64,000 bases of DNA from Lucinisca nassula (GCA_963580285.1 CAUZLF010000719.1:62001-126000), one strand, 5' to 3'; positions 9,341 through 20,650 are shown, counted from the stretch's first letter. The notes: generated by a model from the sequence alone, not told the origin. Translations and numbers: made by a program.

Positions 9341-11435
9341 TTAGCTCACCTGGGCCGAAGGCTATAGTATAGTATAGTGGGTCCTCCGTCGTCCGTCCGT
9401 CGTCCGTCCACACTTTTGAGCAGCTATATCTCTGCAGCCTGCAGACTGATCTCAATCATTTCTCATCTGTAGCATGCCTCTGGTGGGGCATTGATGACAT
9501 AAGCTTTTTTTTGAAATCGCATGAAACCTTTGGTTGCTATGGCAATCACAAGGTCCCATAGACTTACAATGGGAAAATGCTTGTCATCACCGTAGACTCT
9601 TCAGTTTTGATCAGATCTTTCTGAAACTTATATATAAGGTGGCTGGGGATAAAACCTCGGATGAGTTCGAAACCGGCCAAGTCGGCCCATTTATCATCGA
9701 GTAACATCCCTTTGATTGCTGAAAATGTCGATTTTTGTCCTTGTCATCACCATAGCCCCTTCAGGGTTGATCGGATCTTTCTGAAAATTATATGTAAGGT
9801 GGCTGGGGATAAAATCTCGGATGAGTTCGAAAACCGACCAAGTCGGCCCATTTATCGTAGAGAAACGTCCCTTTGATTGCTGAAAATGCTGATTTTTGAC
9901 CTTGTCATCACTGTAGCCCTTTCAGTTTTGATGTAATCTTTCTGAAACTTATATGTAACGTGGCTGGGGATAAAATCTCGGATGAGTTCGAAATCCAACC
10001 AAGTTGGTCCATTTATCACAGAGTAATGTCCCTTTGATTGCTGAAAATGCCGATTTTTGACCTTGTCATCACCATAGCCCTTTCAGTTTTGATCGGATCT
10101 TTCTGAAACTTATATGTAAGGTGGCTGGGGATAAAACCTCGGATGAGTTTGAATACCTGCCGAGGTGGCCTATTTATCATAGAGTTAGGTCCCTTTGATT
10201 GCTGAAAATGTTGATTTTTGACCTTGTCATCACTGTAGCCCCTTCAGTTTTGATGCGATCTTTCTGAAACTTATATGTAAGGTGGCTGGGGATAAAACCT
10301 CGGACTAGTTCGAAAACCGGCCAAGTCGCCCCATTTACTATAAAGTTATGTCCCTTTGATGGCTGAAAATGTAAATTTTTGACCTTGTCATCACCGTAGC
10401 CCCTTCAGTTTTGATCGGATCTTTCTGAAACTTATATATAAGGTGACTGGGGATAAAACCTAGGATGAGTTCGAATACCGGCCAAGTTGGCCCATAGAGT
10501 TACCTCCCTTTGATTGCTGAAAATGCTGATTCTTTAACTTGTCATCAACGTAGCCCTTTCAGTTTTGAGCGGAGCTTTCTGAAACTTATATGTAAGGTAG
10601 CTGGGGATAAAATCTTGGATGAGTTCAAAAACCAGCCAAGTCGGCCCTTTATTCATAGAGTTATGTCCCTTTAATTGCTGAAAATGTCAATTTTTGGCCT
10701 TGTCATCACTGTAGCCCCTTAAGTTTTGAATGGATCTTTCTGAAACGTATGTGTAAGGTTGCTGGGGATTAAAACCTTGGATGAGTTCGAAAAGCGGCCA
10801 AGTTGGCCCATTTATCATAGAGTAACATCTCTTTGATTGCTAAAAATGCCAAATTATGACCTTGTAATCACCGTAGGCCCTTAAGTTTTGATCAGATCTT
10901 TCTGAAACTTACATGTAAGGTGGCTGGGAATAAAACCTCGGACGAGTTCGAATACCGGCCAAGTCGGCACATTTATCATAGAGTTACGTGCCTTTGATTG
11001 CTGAAAATGCCTATTTTCGTCCTTGTCATCACTGCTGCCCCTTCAGTTTTGAACGGATCTTCATGAAACTTACAAACAAGGAAGTCAGGCAGAAAAGCTT
11101 GGAGGAGTTTGAAAACTCTTGAGCTTTGCCTATTTAACATCCCTTTGATTGCAGCAGTTAATTGCTTATTTTTGACCTTGTCATCACCATAGCCCCTTCA
11201 GTTTATATCCTATCTTCCTGAAAGTAACATATTAGCAAGTCAGGAATAAAAGCTTGAATGAGGTTGAAAACTGGTGAGGTCAGCTGATTTATCATAGGTT
11301 ACATTCTACTTGATTGCAGAAAATGCTTACCATGTCATCACCTTGTCCTCCAATAAATCCTTCAGTAAAGGTTGGCACTTCCTGAAACTTTGAATCTATT
11401 AGGTCAGTTGAGCGATACAGGACCTGGTCCTCTTG
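9341..11435 (+). mobile_element. Helitron-like element with 161-bp minisatellite, copy 1
   Basis: Begins TTAGCTCACCTGGGCCGAAG, then TATAGTGGGTCC and GTCCGTCC runs, then about 11 units of 161 bp (CTTGTCATCACCGTAGCCCC..GATCGGATCTTTCTGAAAC). It ends GAGCGATACAGG and the hairpin AGGACCTGGTCCT followed by CTTG. AGCTCACCT at the start and GGTGAGC-type sequence near the end form a subterminal inverted pair, as in Helentron-type elements. It interrupts the 130-145-bp array, whose units match on both sides. No Rep/helicase is present. Confidence 0.75.
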
Positions 11436-11580
11436 TTCTTAAAATAGCCAAAGTGACCTTGACCTTGAGGCTACGGCCTTGAAAGTCATACTTGCTCGAG
11501 ATATTGTCAGAACGAACATTTGTGTGAAGTTATATTGAAATCGGTGATGAAATGTACGCACCAGGGCAATAGCTGAATCC
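11436..11580. repeat. Minisatellite of about 140 bp, right remnant
   Basis: Continues the unit cut at 9340: AAAATAGCCAAAGTGACCTTGACC.. through TATATTGAAATCGGTGATG. Confidence 0.8.
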
Positions 11581-11813
11581 GGCCAGCACACTAGTACTGG
11601 TTAACCCCTTAGAGGATCTAAGCCTGTCCAGGAACCGTGGTGCGAGGCGTACCATCCATGCTAATAAACCCTATTGGTATCATTGGGCGACAGGGCTTGA
11701 GATGTCATTTCATCTCAATGTCGGGTAAAAGTCCCATAAAATTGGAAGCAACATCTCCAAAATGACCTTCACAGTGTTGACGGGTACGTTAAACCTCAAA
11801 TCAAACAAACAAC
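11571..11813 (+). mobile_element. SINE family A, 5-prime truncated
   Basis: Starts within the body (GCTGAATCCGGCC) and ends in the CAAATCAAACAAAC tail. 5-prime truncation is typical of target-primed reverse transcription. Confidence 0.85.
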
Positions 11814-11824
11814 AGCAGACATGA

Positions 11825-12008
11825 CCTTTTGACCCCTTGAGATGGCCCCTTTGGGCTGAGCCAACTAGCACGTCCCTCTCGCACGCCCTCACCATGTAAG
11901 GAAGTCGTGTAGCAAATATGGTTGCATTCCGGCCAGTGGTTAAGGAGGAGATAGCGTGACGGATGGACAGACAGATGGATGGAGGCATTTGCAATATCCC
12001 TGAATGCT
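11825..12008. repeat. Second copy of the 8225-8430 repeat
   Basis: CCTTGAGATGGCCCCTTTGG, ACCATGTAAGGAAGTC and GGTTGCATTCCGGCCAGTGG again, then a GGACAGACAGATGGATGGA run. The 94-aa minus ORF here crosses SINE and repeat and is not a gene. Confidence 0.7.
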
Positions 12009-12009
12009 T

Positions 12010-13330
12010 TTTGTCACACCTGCTTTAGCAGGAAGACATAGGAGTGCAAGTTTCCATCCGTCCATCCGGTTGTCCATCCGTCTTTCCATCAACATTTTAC
12101 ACTGGGTATCTTGTCATCGCAACTCCTCCTACAGTTTCATAATGATTATTTTGAAACTTTGTTCATACCGATTATTTTGAAACTTTGCGTGTGTTTTTGC
12201 CATGGTATGAGGATGCGCATGTGATTTGGACTTTATCATCGGATCATTTTTTGTCACTTTTTCCACATTGTGAACTTAGTCATTTTTAACCTACAATTGA
12301 TATATGATAGGTACCTCTTGTCATCGCAACTCCTCTTGCAGTTTTATAGCTATCATTTTGAAACTTTGCATGTGCTTTCGCCATGGTATGAGAATGTGCA
12401 TGTGGTTTCGACATAATTCTCAGAAATTTTTTTTTTTCACTTTTTGCACATCATGAACTTGGCCATTTTTAAGCTTCATTTGATATATGATAGATACCTC
12501 TTGTCATCGCAACTCCTCCTACAGTTTCATACCGATTATTTTGAAACTTTGTGTGTGTTTTTGCCATGGTATGAGGATGTGCATGTGGTTTGGACTTTAT
12601 CTTCGGATAAATTTTTGTCACTTTTTCCACATTGTGAACTTTGCATGTGCTTTCGCCATGGTATGAGAATGTGCATGTGGTTTCGACATAATTCTAAGAA
12701 TATTTTTTTTCACTTTTTGCACATCATGAACTTAGCCATTTTTAAGCTTCATTTGATATACGATAGGTACCTCTTGTCATCGCAACTCCTCCTACAGTTT
12801 CATACCGATTATTTTGAAACTTTGTGTGTGTTTTTGCCATGGTATGAGGATGTGCATGTGTCTTGGACTTTATCTTCGGATAAATTTTTGTCACTTTTTC
12901 CACATTGTGAACTTAGCCATTTTTAAGCTTCAATTGATATATGATAGGTACCTCTTGTCGTCACAACTCCTCTTGCAGTTTTAGACCGATCATTTTGAAA
13001 CTTTGCGTGTGCTTTCCCTATGGTCTGAGATTGTGCATGTGGTTTCGACATAATTCTCAGAATATGTTTTTTTCACTTTTTGTACATTGTGAACTTAGCC
13101 AATTTTAAGCTTCAGTTGATGTGCAATAGGTACCTCTTGCCATCGCAACTCCTCTTACAGTTTTATATTGATCATTTTGAAACTTTGTGTGTGTTTTTAA
13201 TATGGTATGAGGATGTGCATGTGGTTTGGACTTTATCTTGGGATCAATTTTTATCACTTTTTCCACATTGTGAACTTAGTCAGTTTTTTACCTCACATAT
13301 ATAGGCTATGGATTCTTCTCAAAGCCCTAT
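12010..13330 (+). mobile_element. Minisatellite element with about 181-bp units
   Basis: Opens with CACCTGCTTTAGCAGG and CCGTCCATCCGG, followed by units starting CTTGTCATCGCAACTCCTC at 12112, 12319, 12499, 12774, 12955 and 13138. The irregular spacing shows internal deletions and fusions. The 160-aa and 74-aa ORFs are translated repeats with identical internal blocks, not proteins. Confidence 0.7.
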
Positions 13331-13503
13331 ATTCATTTCTTCTGCCTTAAATAAACTTTTATTTTTTTGTGTGGGGCAGGTGGGGAGCAGGTGCGACATC
13401 AACATCACCGAAGTTGAATCTCTGGTTTTAAAAGCATGGGGATAATAATTAGTGCTTTTCAGCAAAAAAATATATACCCATATAAACCCCACCTTACAAT
13501 ATA
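13331..13503. other. Non-coding spacer with Helitron-like end remnant
   Basis: AAAAGCATGGGGATAATAA at 13428-13446 is the reverse complement of a TTATCCCCATGC-type start, also seen at about 8417. Nothing else recognisable. Confidence 0.35.
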
Positions 13504-13720
13504 TACCGTAAATATCCTAAAAATTTGGACACCCTGATGACTTGCTGTATTGCTTCTAAAATTTTAACAAATTTGTTTCATGATCCGACAAGGAGTCCAA
13601 AAGGTGCATCTGAATGAAAAACAGTGTAGACCCTGATCAGACTGCTCCAAAAGGAGCAGTCTGATCTGGGTCTGCACTGTTTGCTTTTGCCTATCCGTCA
13701 CAATATTTTGGATCAATGCG
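13504..13720 (+). mobile_element. Family-C TA MITE copy 1
   Basis: TACCGTAAATATCCTAAAAA..GGACACC at left; hairpin about 13622-13685 (ACAGTGTAGACCCTGATCAG, tip CTGCTCCAAAAGGAGCAG). The right end is eroded. It lies about 120 bp upstream of the second KDM6A exon. Confidence 0.75.
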
Positions 13721-13842
13721 ATAAATGGGGTATACAAGGGTGTACTTTTCCAGAACTTGGCATTGTGATGTGATGAATTGTTTGTTGATTTTACCTCCCT
13801 TGATTTATATTTTGTCTATGAAACATTTTTCATTATTTTCAG

Positions 13843-13901
13843 AATTCTCCTTTCCTGTATGGTCTAGGACTGGTCTACTTCCACTTTAACTCCTACCAGC
13901 T
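13843..13901 (+). CDS. KDM6A: KDM6A/UTX internal exon (TPR region, next exon)
   Basis: A 59-nt exon encoding NSPFLYGLGLVYFHFNSYQ plus two bases (CT) of a split codon. The acceptor tract is rich in T and ends in CAG (13840-13842); the donor is GTAAGT at 13902. This matches the UTX TPR segment FLYGLGLVYFHYNAFQ, which directly follows QSDYWK in the family, and the phase 0 join to the 4592 donor is correct. The split codon begins CT, so it would be Leu where I recall Trp in vertebrates. Intron length from 4593 is 9,250 bp. No following exon (expected to encode something like AIKAFQEVLYVDP) was found in the remaining 50 kb, so either the next intron is very long or it lies outside. The FLYGLGLVYFH core is distinctive, so confidence is high. 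Confidence 0.88.
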
Positions 13902-14395
13902 GTAAGTACCAGTTACAACCATGCAACCAGCAGTTTAGCAATACGATTTCTTACGGCCACACATTCGATGCTGTTTGCAACGAAAATCAGACGCGCCGAA
14001 AGCTTTGCTGCACCCTGTTGAACTTTCTATCATGTGCTTCTGAACAGCAGAACAATTGTGTAGCTAGTCTTTCTCAGCTGATAGACCAAAATTTTCAGAC
14101 AACTGACCTAATGTCAATAAATTTGGATAACGGTTTCTTTGTACTTTGACAAACATGTCACTTGTGACGAAAATTATTGTTCGGTGTGCCATTGTGTTTC
14201 AAAGTATTAATTTTGCACTTATAAGTCTTGAATGAACCAACGACATAAGTCATATATTGCTAAACTGCTAGTTGCGCAGTTGTAAGTTATTCAAGGCATT
14301 GGAAGTGATTGGTGTTATAAACTAGGGATATTTGTTTGTAGTTGTCCATAGAGGTTTTCGGACTTTTCAGTTTACTTGATAATTATTTGTTTCAG
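13902..14395. other. Intron-like unique sequence
   Basis: After the donor at 13902 I see about 500 bp of non-repetitive, stop-rich DNA with no exon-like block. Confidence 0.4.
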
Positions 14396-14555
14396 GCAAG
14401 TGTGTATGTATTTGGACAGCTAGGCCTGAGCAAAAAGTGCAGACTCTGATGAGACGCTGCAGAAAACGGCATCTCATCTGGGTCTACACTATTTGCAACT
14501 CAGCCAGCTATTTTAGACACAACATTGGGAAGTAATTTGTACTTGTTCATTTGTT

Positions 14556-15108
14556 AGTTTGATTTGAGGTTTAACATTACCGTCAACACTGTACAGGTCA
14601 TTTTTGAGACGTTGCTTCCAATTTTGTGGGACTTTTACCCGACATTGAGATGAAATGACATCTCAAGCCCTGCTGCCCAATGAAACCAATAGGGCATGGA
14701 TGGACCAACTTGCGCCGCTTTGCCTGGGCAGGCTTAGATCCTCTAAGCGATTTACCAGTACTAGTGTGCGGTCGGTCTCAGCTCTGTGTGGAAGCATCAT
14801 GCAGCCAGGGATTTTCTTACCCTTCAGAATCAGGGTCCAGGGGCCGCTGAGTTTGGGAAAAACAGCTCGCTAATATTTATAGTTGGGAATTTAAATCAGC
14901 TGTAACTTTGTCACTTTTGGTTCAATTTTCATGAATTTTTTATCAAAATGTAGCACAACATCAGAAATTGGGAAATTTGTTATAAAATTTGGGAATATCT
15001 GTCTCTAAATTAGGAAAAATAGGGGCCGATTACCGGCCCCAAAATTGCACTAGGAAAATCCCTGGCAGCCCATCTATTTCTTCAAGCCTGATGGGCAGGC
15101 GCGTTATA
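14556..15108 (-). mobile_element. SINE family A, reverse, interrupted
   Basis: From TTTGATTTGAGGTTTAACATT to ATTTCTTCAAGCCTGATGGG. Continuity is broken at CATGCAGC / GCAGCCCATC by the 14806-15064 element. Flanks TACTTGTTCA and TACATGTTCA may be an imperfect target duplication. Confidence 0.8.
14806..15064. mobile_element. 259-bp element with CAGGGATTTTC inverted ends (hAT-like)
   Basis: Starts CAGGGATTTTC and ends GAAAATCCCTG, flanked by GCAGC at 14801-14805 and 15065-15069. The uninterrupted SINE reads CATGCAGCCCATC, which fixes the insertion. CAGGG ends suit hAT elements, which usually make 8-bp duplications; 5-6 bp is atypical. Non-coding, with GGGGCCGNTNNCCGGCCCC-like pairing near the right. 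Confidence 0.75.
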
Positions 15109-15315
15109 CATGTTCAAACTTTAGACAGTGTGGAAGAGTGAGGTGTCTGAATACTTAGGGTAAATACGATACGTTTCCATGATCATTCAAAATTTTGTCT
15201 CACTTCATGAGTTGGCCCTTTATTTGAATAGATTGTTACTCATTCCAGGGAACTAAGCGCATAATCAGTCATAACCCAAGACTGGAGGGGATATCCAAAT
15301 ATTTTTTTTTTTTTA

Positions 15316-15412
15316 TTTCTGCACAAAAACATATGTTGTGGGTACTCAATAGAAGCACCCCACGGAGGTGCTTCTATTGGGTACCCACAACATATGTTTT
15401 TGTGCAGAAGTA
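15316..15412. repeat. Long near-perfect palindrome (family-E core)
   Basis: Arms of about 45 bp, from TTCTGCACAAAAACATATG through TGTGGGTACTCAATAGAAGCACC to the complementary arm, with a loop of only a few bases. Extrudable as a cruciform. Surrounding 15180-15480 is probably the rest of the MITE. Confidence 0.85.
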
Positions 15413-15538
15413 AGAAAGCGGGTCACTTATAATGAGTTCCCACAGCGTATGTTTTCAAGTAGCAATAAGAAAAATATCAGCACCTTTGGATGAAAAAAGC
15501 TCCTTATCTAGAGCTGTGATTGATCCTGATATCTCTTG

Positions 15539-15837
15539 GCCCCCGCCCATAGGGGCTTGAAGAAATATATGGGCTGCATGATGCTTCCACGCAGAGCTGA
15601 ATCCGGCCCGCACACTAGTACTAGTAAACTGCTTAGAGGATCTAAGCCTGTCCAGGAACCGCGGTGCGAGGCGGACCGTCCATGCTTATAAACCCTATTG
15701 GTTTCATTGGGCGACAGGGCTTGAGATGTCATTTCATCTCAATGTCGGGTAAAAGTCCCACAAAACTGGAAGTGACGTCTCCAAAATGACCTTTACAGTG
15801 TTGACGGAGACGTTAAACTTCAAATCAAACAAACAAA
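15539..15837 (+). mobile_element. SINE family A, full length, 16-bp target duplication
   Basis: Head GCCCCCGCCCATAGGGGCTT to tail CAAACAAACAAA. ATCCTGATATCTCTTG occurs at 15523-15538 and 15838-15853. A clean, recent-looking insertion. Confidence 0.92.
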
Positions 15838-15898
15838 ATCCTGATATCTCTTGATCAATCCTAATTTTTTCTGTCTAAACATTACAAGTGTTTATTGT

Positions 15899-16120
15899 TA
15901 CCGTAAAAATCCTAAAAATCTGGACACCTTGAGCACTTGCTGTAATTCTCCTAAAATATTAACAAATTTGTTTCACTATCTGGCAAGGACCCAAAAAAGT
16001 ACAGATGGAGTGGCAAACAGTGGAGACCCTGCTCAGAGTGTTCCTTCAGGAGCAGTCTGTTCTGGATCTGCACTGTTTGCTTAGGCCTGACTGTCCCGAT
16101 TCTTAGGAATATTACGATAT
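15899..16120 (+). mobile_element. Family-C TA MITE copy 2
   Basis: TACCGTAAAAATCCTAAAAA at left, CTTAGGAATATTACGATA at right, hairpin 16014-16080 with tip GTTCCTTCAGGAGCA. The plus-strand ORF over it is not a gene. Confidence 0.8.
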
Positions 16121-16173
16121 ATTGATAGGATCCAGAGATATACTGTGTTCTCTACACAACCTGTAATAGCTTA

Positions 16174-16949
16174 TTATCCCCTCGCAACAACGTTGTGACG
16201 GGGATATATCATCGGTGCAGTACGTCCATGTGTGTGTTAGTGTGTGTGTCCATCCGGACCCTTGTGAACACGATAGAAAAAAAGGTTTCATGCGAAAGGC
16301 TTCAAACCTTCCACAAATGTTCCCCCATGGAAACATAATGACCCCTATTGATTTTCAAGGTCAAGGGTCAAAGGTCAAGCTCACAATAGCCTTGACATTA
16401 AAAACCTTTTGAACAGGATAGAAGACAAAAGATCATCCTAGACTCTTCAAACCTTCCACAAATGTTCCACACAGAAAGACAAGAACCCTATTGATTTTCA
16501 AGGTCAAGGATCAAAGGTAAAGGTGACAATGAACTTGACCTTAAAAAAACCCTTGTGAACAGGATAGAAGACAGTTATCCTCGTAGAAGCTTCAGACCTT
16601 CCACAAATGTTCCCCTATGGAAACACAGTGACCCCTATTGATTTTCAAGGGTCAAAGTCAAGGTCACAATGGCCTTGACATTAAAAACCTTGTGAACAGG
16701 ATGGAAGACAAACAGATCATCCTAGAATCTTTAAACCTTCCACAAATGTTCCACACAGAAAGACAAGAACCCTATTGATTTTCAAGGTCAAGGGTCAAAG
16801 GTCAAGGTCACAATGAACTTGACCTTAAAAAACCTTGTGAACAGGATAGAAGACAGTTATCCTCGAAGCTTCAGACCTTCCACAAATGTTCCCCATGGAA
16901 AGACGGTGAACCCTATTGCTTTTCAAGGTCAAGGGTCAAAGTGGACCTC
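16174..16949 (+). mobile_element. Helitron-like 5-prime end with about 142-bp minisatellite
   Basis: 5-prime palindrome TTATCCCCTCGCAAC..GTTGTGACGGGGATATA, then five units marked CCTTGTGAACAGG (16259, 16405, 16550, 16690, 16832) rich in AAGGTCAAGGGTCAAAGGTC. At 16936-16949 it changes, within one target duplication, into the CAAGATTGTTCAAATTA repeat type. Confidence 0.7.
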
Positions 16950-17250
16950 GGCCCCCGCCCATAGGGGCTTGAAGAAATATATGGGCTGCATGATGCTTCC
17001 ATGCAGAGCTTAATCCGGCCCGCACACTAGTACTGGTAAACCGCTTAGAGGATCTAAGCCTGTCCAGGAACCGCGGTGCGAGGCGGACCGTCCATGCTAA
17101 TAAACCCTATTGGTTTCATTGGGCGACAGGGCTTGAGACGTCATTTCATCTCAATGTCAGGTAAAAGTCCCACAAAATTGGAAGCAACGTCTCCAAAATG
17201 ACCTTTACAGTGTTGACGGGGACGTTAAACCTCAAATCGAACAAACAAAA
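16950..17250 (+). mobile_element. SINE family A, 14-bp target duplication
   Basis: Full length. TCAAAGTGGACCTC occurs at 16936-16949 and 17251-17264. Confidence 0.92.
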
Positions 17251-17712
17251 TCAAAGTGGACCTCTTCCAAGATTGTTCAAATTAAAGCCCTTGGGCCAAA
17301 AATGGCCCCGCTCCCGGGCCCTTTTGTTTTACATAGACTTGCATAGGAAAATCTTGAAAAATCTTCTCTGAAACCACAAGGCCTAGGTCTGTGTTATTTG
17401 GTATGAAGCTTCATCTAGTGGACCTCTACCAAGATTGTTCAAATTATAGCCCTGAGACCAAAAATGCCCAAGCCTCGGGGGCCCTCTGGTTTTATAGGGA
17501 AAATCTTTAAAATCTTCTTTTGTGAAACCACAAGGCCTAGGTCTTTGATATTTGGTGAGACATTTCATCTAGTGGACCTATCAAGATTGTTCAAATTATA
17601 GCCCTGGGGCCAAAAATGCCCCCGCCCCGAGACCCTTTGATTTTACACAGGCTTATATAGGGAAATCTTTAGAAATCTTCTTCTCTGTACAGCAAGGCCC
17701 ATGTCTTTGATA
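17251..17712 (+). repeat. About 166-bp minisatellite fragment (GTGGACCTC type), 3 units
   Basis: CCAAGATTGTTCAAATTA.AGCCC..GGGCCAAAAATG and GATATTTGGT.TGAAGC..TCATCTAGTGGACC: the same family as 26340-28170 and 21590-21890. Confidence 0.8.
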
Positions 17713-18868
17713 TTTATCCCCTCGCACAACATAGTTGTGAGGGAGGATATAGCATTTGTCCTATACGAACGTACATACGTACTTTTGTCATCGCTCTAAC
17801 GCCTACATTTCTTGACCGATTTTAATATAACTTCACACAAATGTTCCTTATGACAATATCTCGAGCGAGTTCGACTTTCAAGGTCATGACCTCAAGGTCA
17901 AGGTCACTGGCTATTTTTAGAAATATTTGTCATCGCCCTAGCGCCTACAATTCTTCACCAATTTCAATATAACTTTACACAAATGTTCCTTATAAAAATA
18001 TCTCGAGCGAGTTGGACTTTCAAGGTCATGAACTCAAGGTCATGGTCGCTGTGGCTATTTTTAGAAAAACTTTGTGATAGCTCTAGCGCCTACATTTCTT
18101 CACTGATTTCAATATAACTTCACACAAATGTTCCTTATGACAATATCTCGAGTGGGTTTGACTTTCAAGGTCATGACATCAAGGTCAAGGTCACTGTGGC
18201 TATTTTTAGAAAAACTTTGTCATCGCTCTAGCGCCTACATGTATATTTCTTCACTGATTTCAATATAACTTCACACAAATGTTCCTTATGACAATATCTC
18301 GAGCGAGTTCGACTTTCAAGGTCATGACCTCAAGGTCAAGGTCACTGGCTATTTTTAGAAAAAACTTTGTCATCGCTCTAGCGCTTACATTTCTTCACCG
18401 ATTTCAATAACTTCACACAAATGTTCCTTATGACAATATCTCTACTGTATAGCTCCAATATATCGCGGTAGTCGGGGGCCAAAGCCCGAAAACCGCGATG
18501 TGGTCGGAGCGTGATATAAGTCGCGGTAGTTTGCCGAGATGCCACTACAAGTCGCGGTGATAGTTTGGTGAGAACCGTTTATCAATCCACACTAATGGCT
18601 GTCAGTAATGCTATCAGCCGTATTTCACCATTAAAGTAGGTTCAGAATTACTCATTGACAGAACAAACAAAGGGGACTGTGTCTAACAATTAACTTACAA
18701 TCGAGAACAGCTGAAAATATGCGTCTGAAAACATGTGATTGCTAAAATGTCAAAACAGGATGCCATTTTAGAATTGCGGGTCCCCCTGGTTGTCTTTAAC
18801 GGTTGATGGCCAAGAGGCGCAACTACCATAAGCGCTAAGCGCTAAAGCAATTCTAGTTGTTTCCCTTG

Positions 18869-19028
18869 TTAGGGCCCTGCACTGAAAGTGTGGGTGCCCT
18901 ATAGTAATCACTCTGTCCGTCCGTCTGTCTGTCTGTCCGTCCGTCTGTCCGTCCACAAATTTTTTTATCCTCCATAACTTTTTATTATTCCTGGATGGAT
19001 TTAAATATTACTTGGCATCATTCTGTCC

Positions 19029-19063
<35 letters not shown>

Positions 19064-19624
19064 CACAAATTTTTTTATCCTCCATAACTTTCTTATTCCT
19101 GGATGGATTTAAATATTACTTGGCAGAAATGTTAACCATAATGTGATGGAGTGTTGCGCGCAAGACTCAGGTCCGTACCTCAAAGGTCAAGGTCATACTT
19201 AGAGGTTAAAGGTCAAAAAAGGGTCTTTCCTGTGTCCAATTAATAACTTTGTTATTATTCCTGGATGGATTTAAATATTACTTGGCAGAAATGTTAACCA
19301 TAATGTGACGAAGTGTCACACGCAAGACCCACAGCCGTACCTCAAAGGTCAAGGTCATACTTAGAGATAAAAGGTCAAAAAAGCGTCTTTTTCATTGTGT
19401 CCAATCTATAACTTTCTTATACCTGGATGGATTTAAATATTACTTAGCAGAAATATTAACCATAATGTGACAGTGTGTCACGCGCAAGACCCAGGTCCGT
19501 ACCTCAAAGGTCAAGGTCATACTTAGAGGTGAAAGGAAAAAAAAACGTCTTTTTTAACATCAACATTTTCCTACTCCTCTGATAGCGCTGCCGGGGCCCT
19601 AGTCAGTTTCACTGACAGCTCTAG
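18869..19624 (+). mobile_element. Helitron-like element with about 170-bp minisatellite
   Basis: 5-prime palindrome TTAGGGCCCTGCACTGAAAG / TGTGGGTGCCCTATAG, GTCCGTCCGTCTGTC runs (duplicated at 18905-18955 and 19021-19068), about 3.5 units (CTGGATGGATTTAAATATTA), hairpin GTCAGTTTCACTGAC then AGCTCTAG at 19624. Confidence 0.8.
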
Positions 19625-19702
19625 TTTAAAGTAGCGGTTGGAAAAAAAAAATTAACGCCTACCACGGGCCGAAAAACTATACAACAACAAAACTATCATT
19701 TT

Positions 19703-20212
19703 ATTATGCCCCCGCCATTCGAAGAATGGTGGAAAGGGCATATAGCATTGCCCCTGTCCTGTCCGTCCGTCCATCCGTTCGTCCGCCTGTGCGTCCGAAA
19801 CTTAAACGCGGTCAATAACTTCTTTATTTCTTGATGGATTTTAAAATTACTCCGCAGAAATGTTAACCCTCATGAGACGACGTGTCTCGTGCAAAACCCA
19901 GGTCCGTGCCTCCAAGGTCAAGGTCATACTTAGAGGTCAAAGGTCAAAAAAAGGGTCCGAAACTTAAACGCAGCCAATAACTTACTTATTTCTGGATGGA
20001 TTTTGAAATTATTTTGAAGAAATGTTAACCATCATGAGACAATGTGTCACCTGCAAACCCAGATCCGTACCTCCAAGGTCAAGGTCATACTTAGAGGTCA
20101 GTTGGCATAAATAGGTCCAAAACTTAAACACGGTCAATAACTTTCTATGGATGAATAGGAACATAGACATATTTCAGGCGGGGGCATCCGTGTCCTATGG
20201 ATGCATTTCTAG
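19703..20212 (+). mobile_element. Helitron-like element, complete short copy
   Basis: 5-prime palindrome TTATGCCCCCGCCATTCGAA / GAATGGTGGAAAGGGCATATAG, GTCCGTCC run, two to three 162-bp units with AGGTCAAAGGTCA (19934-19946), 3-prime GTGTCCTATGGATGCATTTCTAG hairpin end. Same family as 1-486. Confidence 0.8.
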
Positions 20213-20244
20213 TTGTGTTTTGATTGCGGGCAAGTGTAAAAAAA

Positions 20245-20650
20245 TATCGTCTACAACTGTCAGTCTTTTTGAGTCCTTAAATAAGGTAAAACTAGACCAG
20301 TAAGTATATCGCAATAATTGCTGCACTGTCAATTGAGAGACAAACCATCTGTGTATTTATTTCGGTTCAGGTATGACACTATGGTTAATCCCTGTCATAT
20401 AATTGCCACCATGTGGTGCGTGTCGATAAGGTATGAAAATATGGTCAAGTTATGTCTCTAATTGGCGTTTATCTTCCAATCATAAAATTTCATCCACAAT
20501 CAATGTGAAAATGATTTAATCCCTCCTCAGACAATTAGCTACATCTAACGGTAGATGTTTGCATCATAAAAACGGACTTTTCTGCGATCTCGTGAATGGT
20601 TATGTTTTGGAGCCAAATAGCAGACGCTGGCCGGGAAAAGTCAAACGCTG
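20245..20650. repeat. Segment present inverted at 22600-22770 and 25850-26070
   Basis: Landmarks include GTCTACAACTGTCAGT.TTTT, AGACATAACTTGACCATATT (reversed), TACATCTAACGGTAGATGTT and GACAATTAGC. The distant copy is in opposite orientation and carries about 3 kb of extra sequence between its halves. Confidence 0.75.

Larger units (their letters stand above)
14400..15173 (-). mobile_element. Family-D MITE, reverse, containing a nested SINE and a hAT-like insert
   Basis: Left end GTATTTGGACAGCTAGGCCTG, hairpin 14435-14500 (AGTGCAGACTCTGATGAGA), right end GAGGTGTCTGAATACTTAGG with GTAAATACG: the reverse complement of the family at 37609-38117. A family-A SINE (14556-15108) sits inside, and a CAGGGATTTTC element (14806-15064) sits inside the SINE. 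Confidence 0.7.

Noticed and set aside
9583..11030. CRISPR-like regularly spaced repeats
   Set aside because: Units are 161 bp and repeat along their whole length, with no short repeat plus unique spacer structure, in eukaryotic DNA.
12444..12926. 160-codon ORF with a repeated block
   Set aside because: It translates tandem minisatellite units; the same protein block occurs twice and adjacent units have stops.
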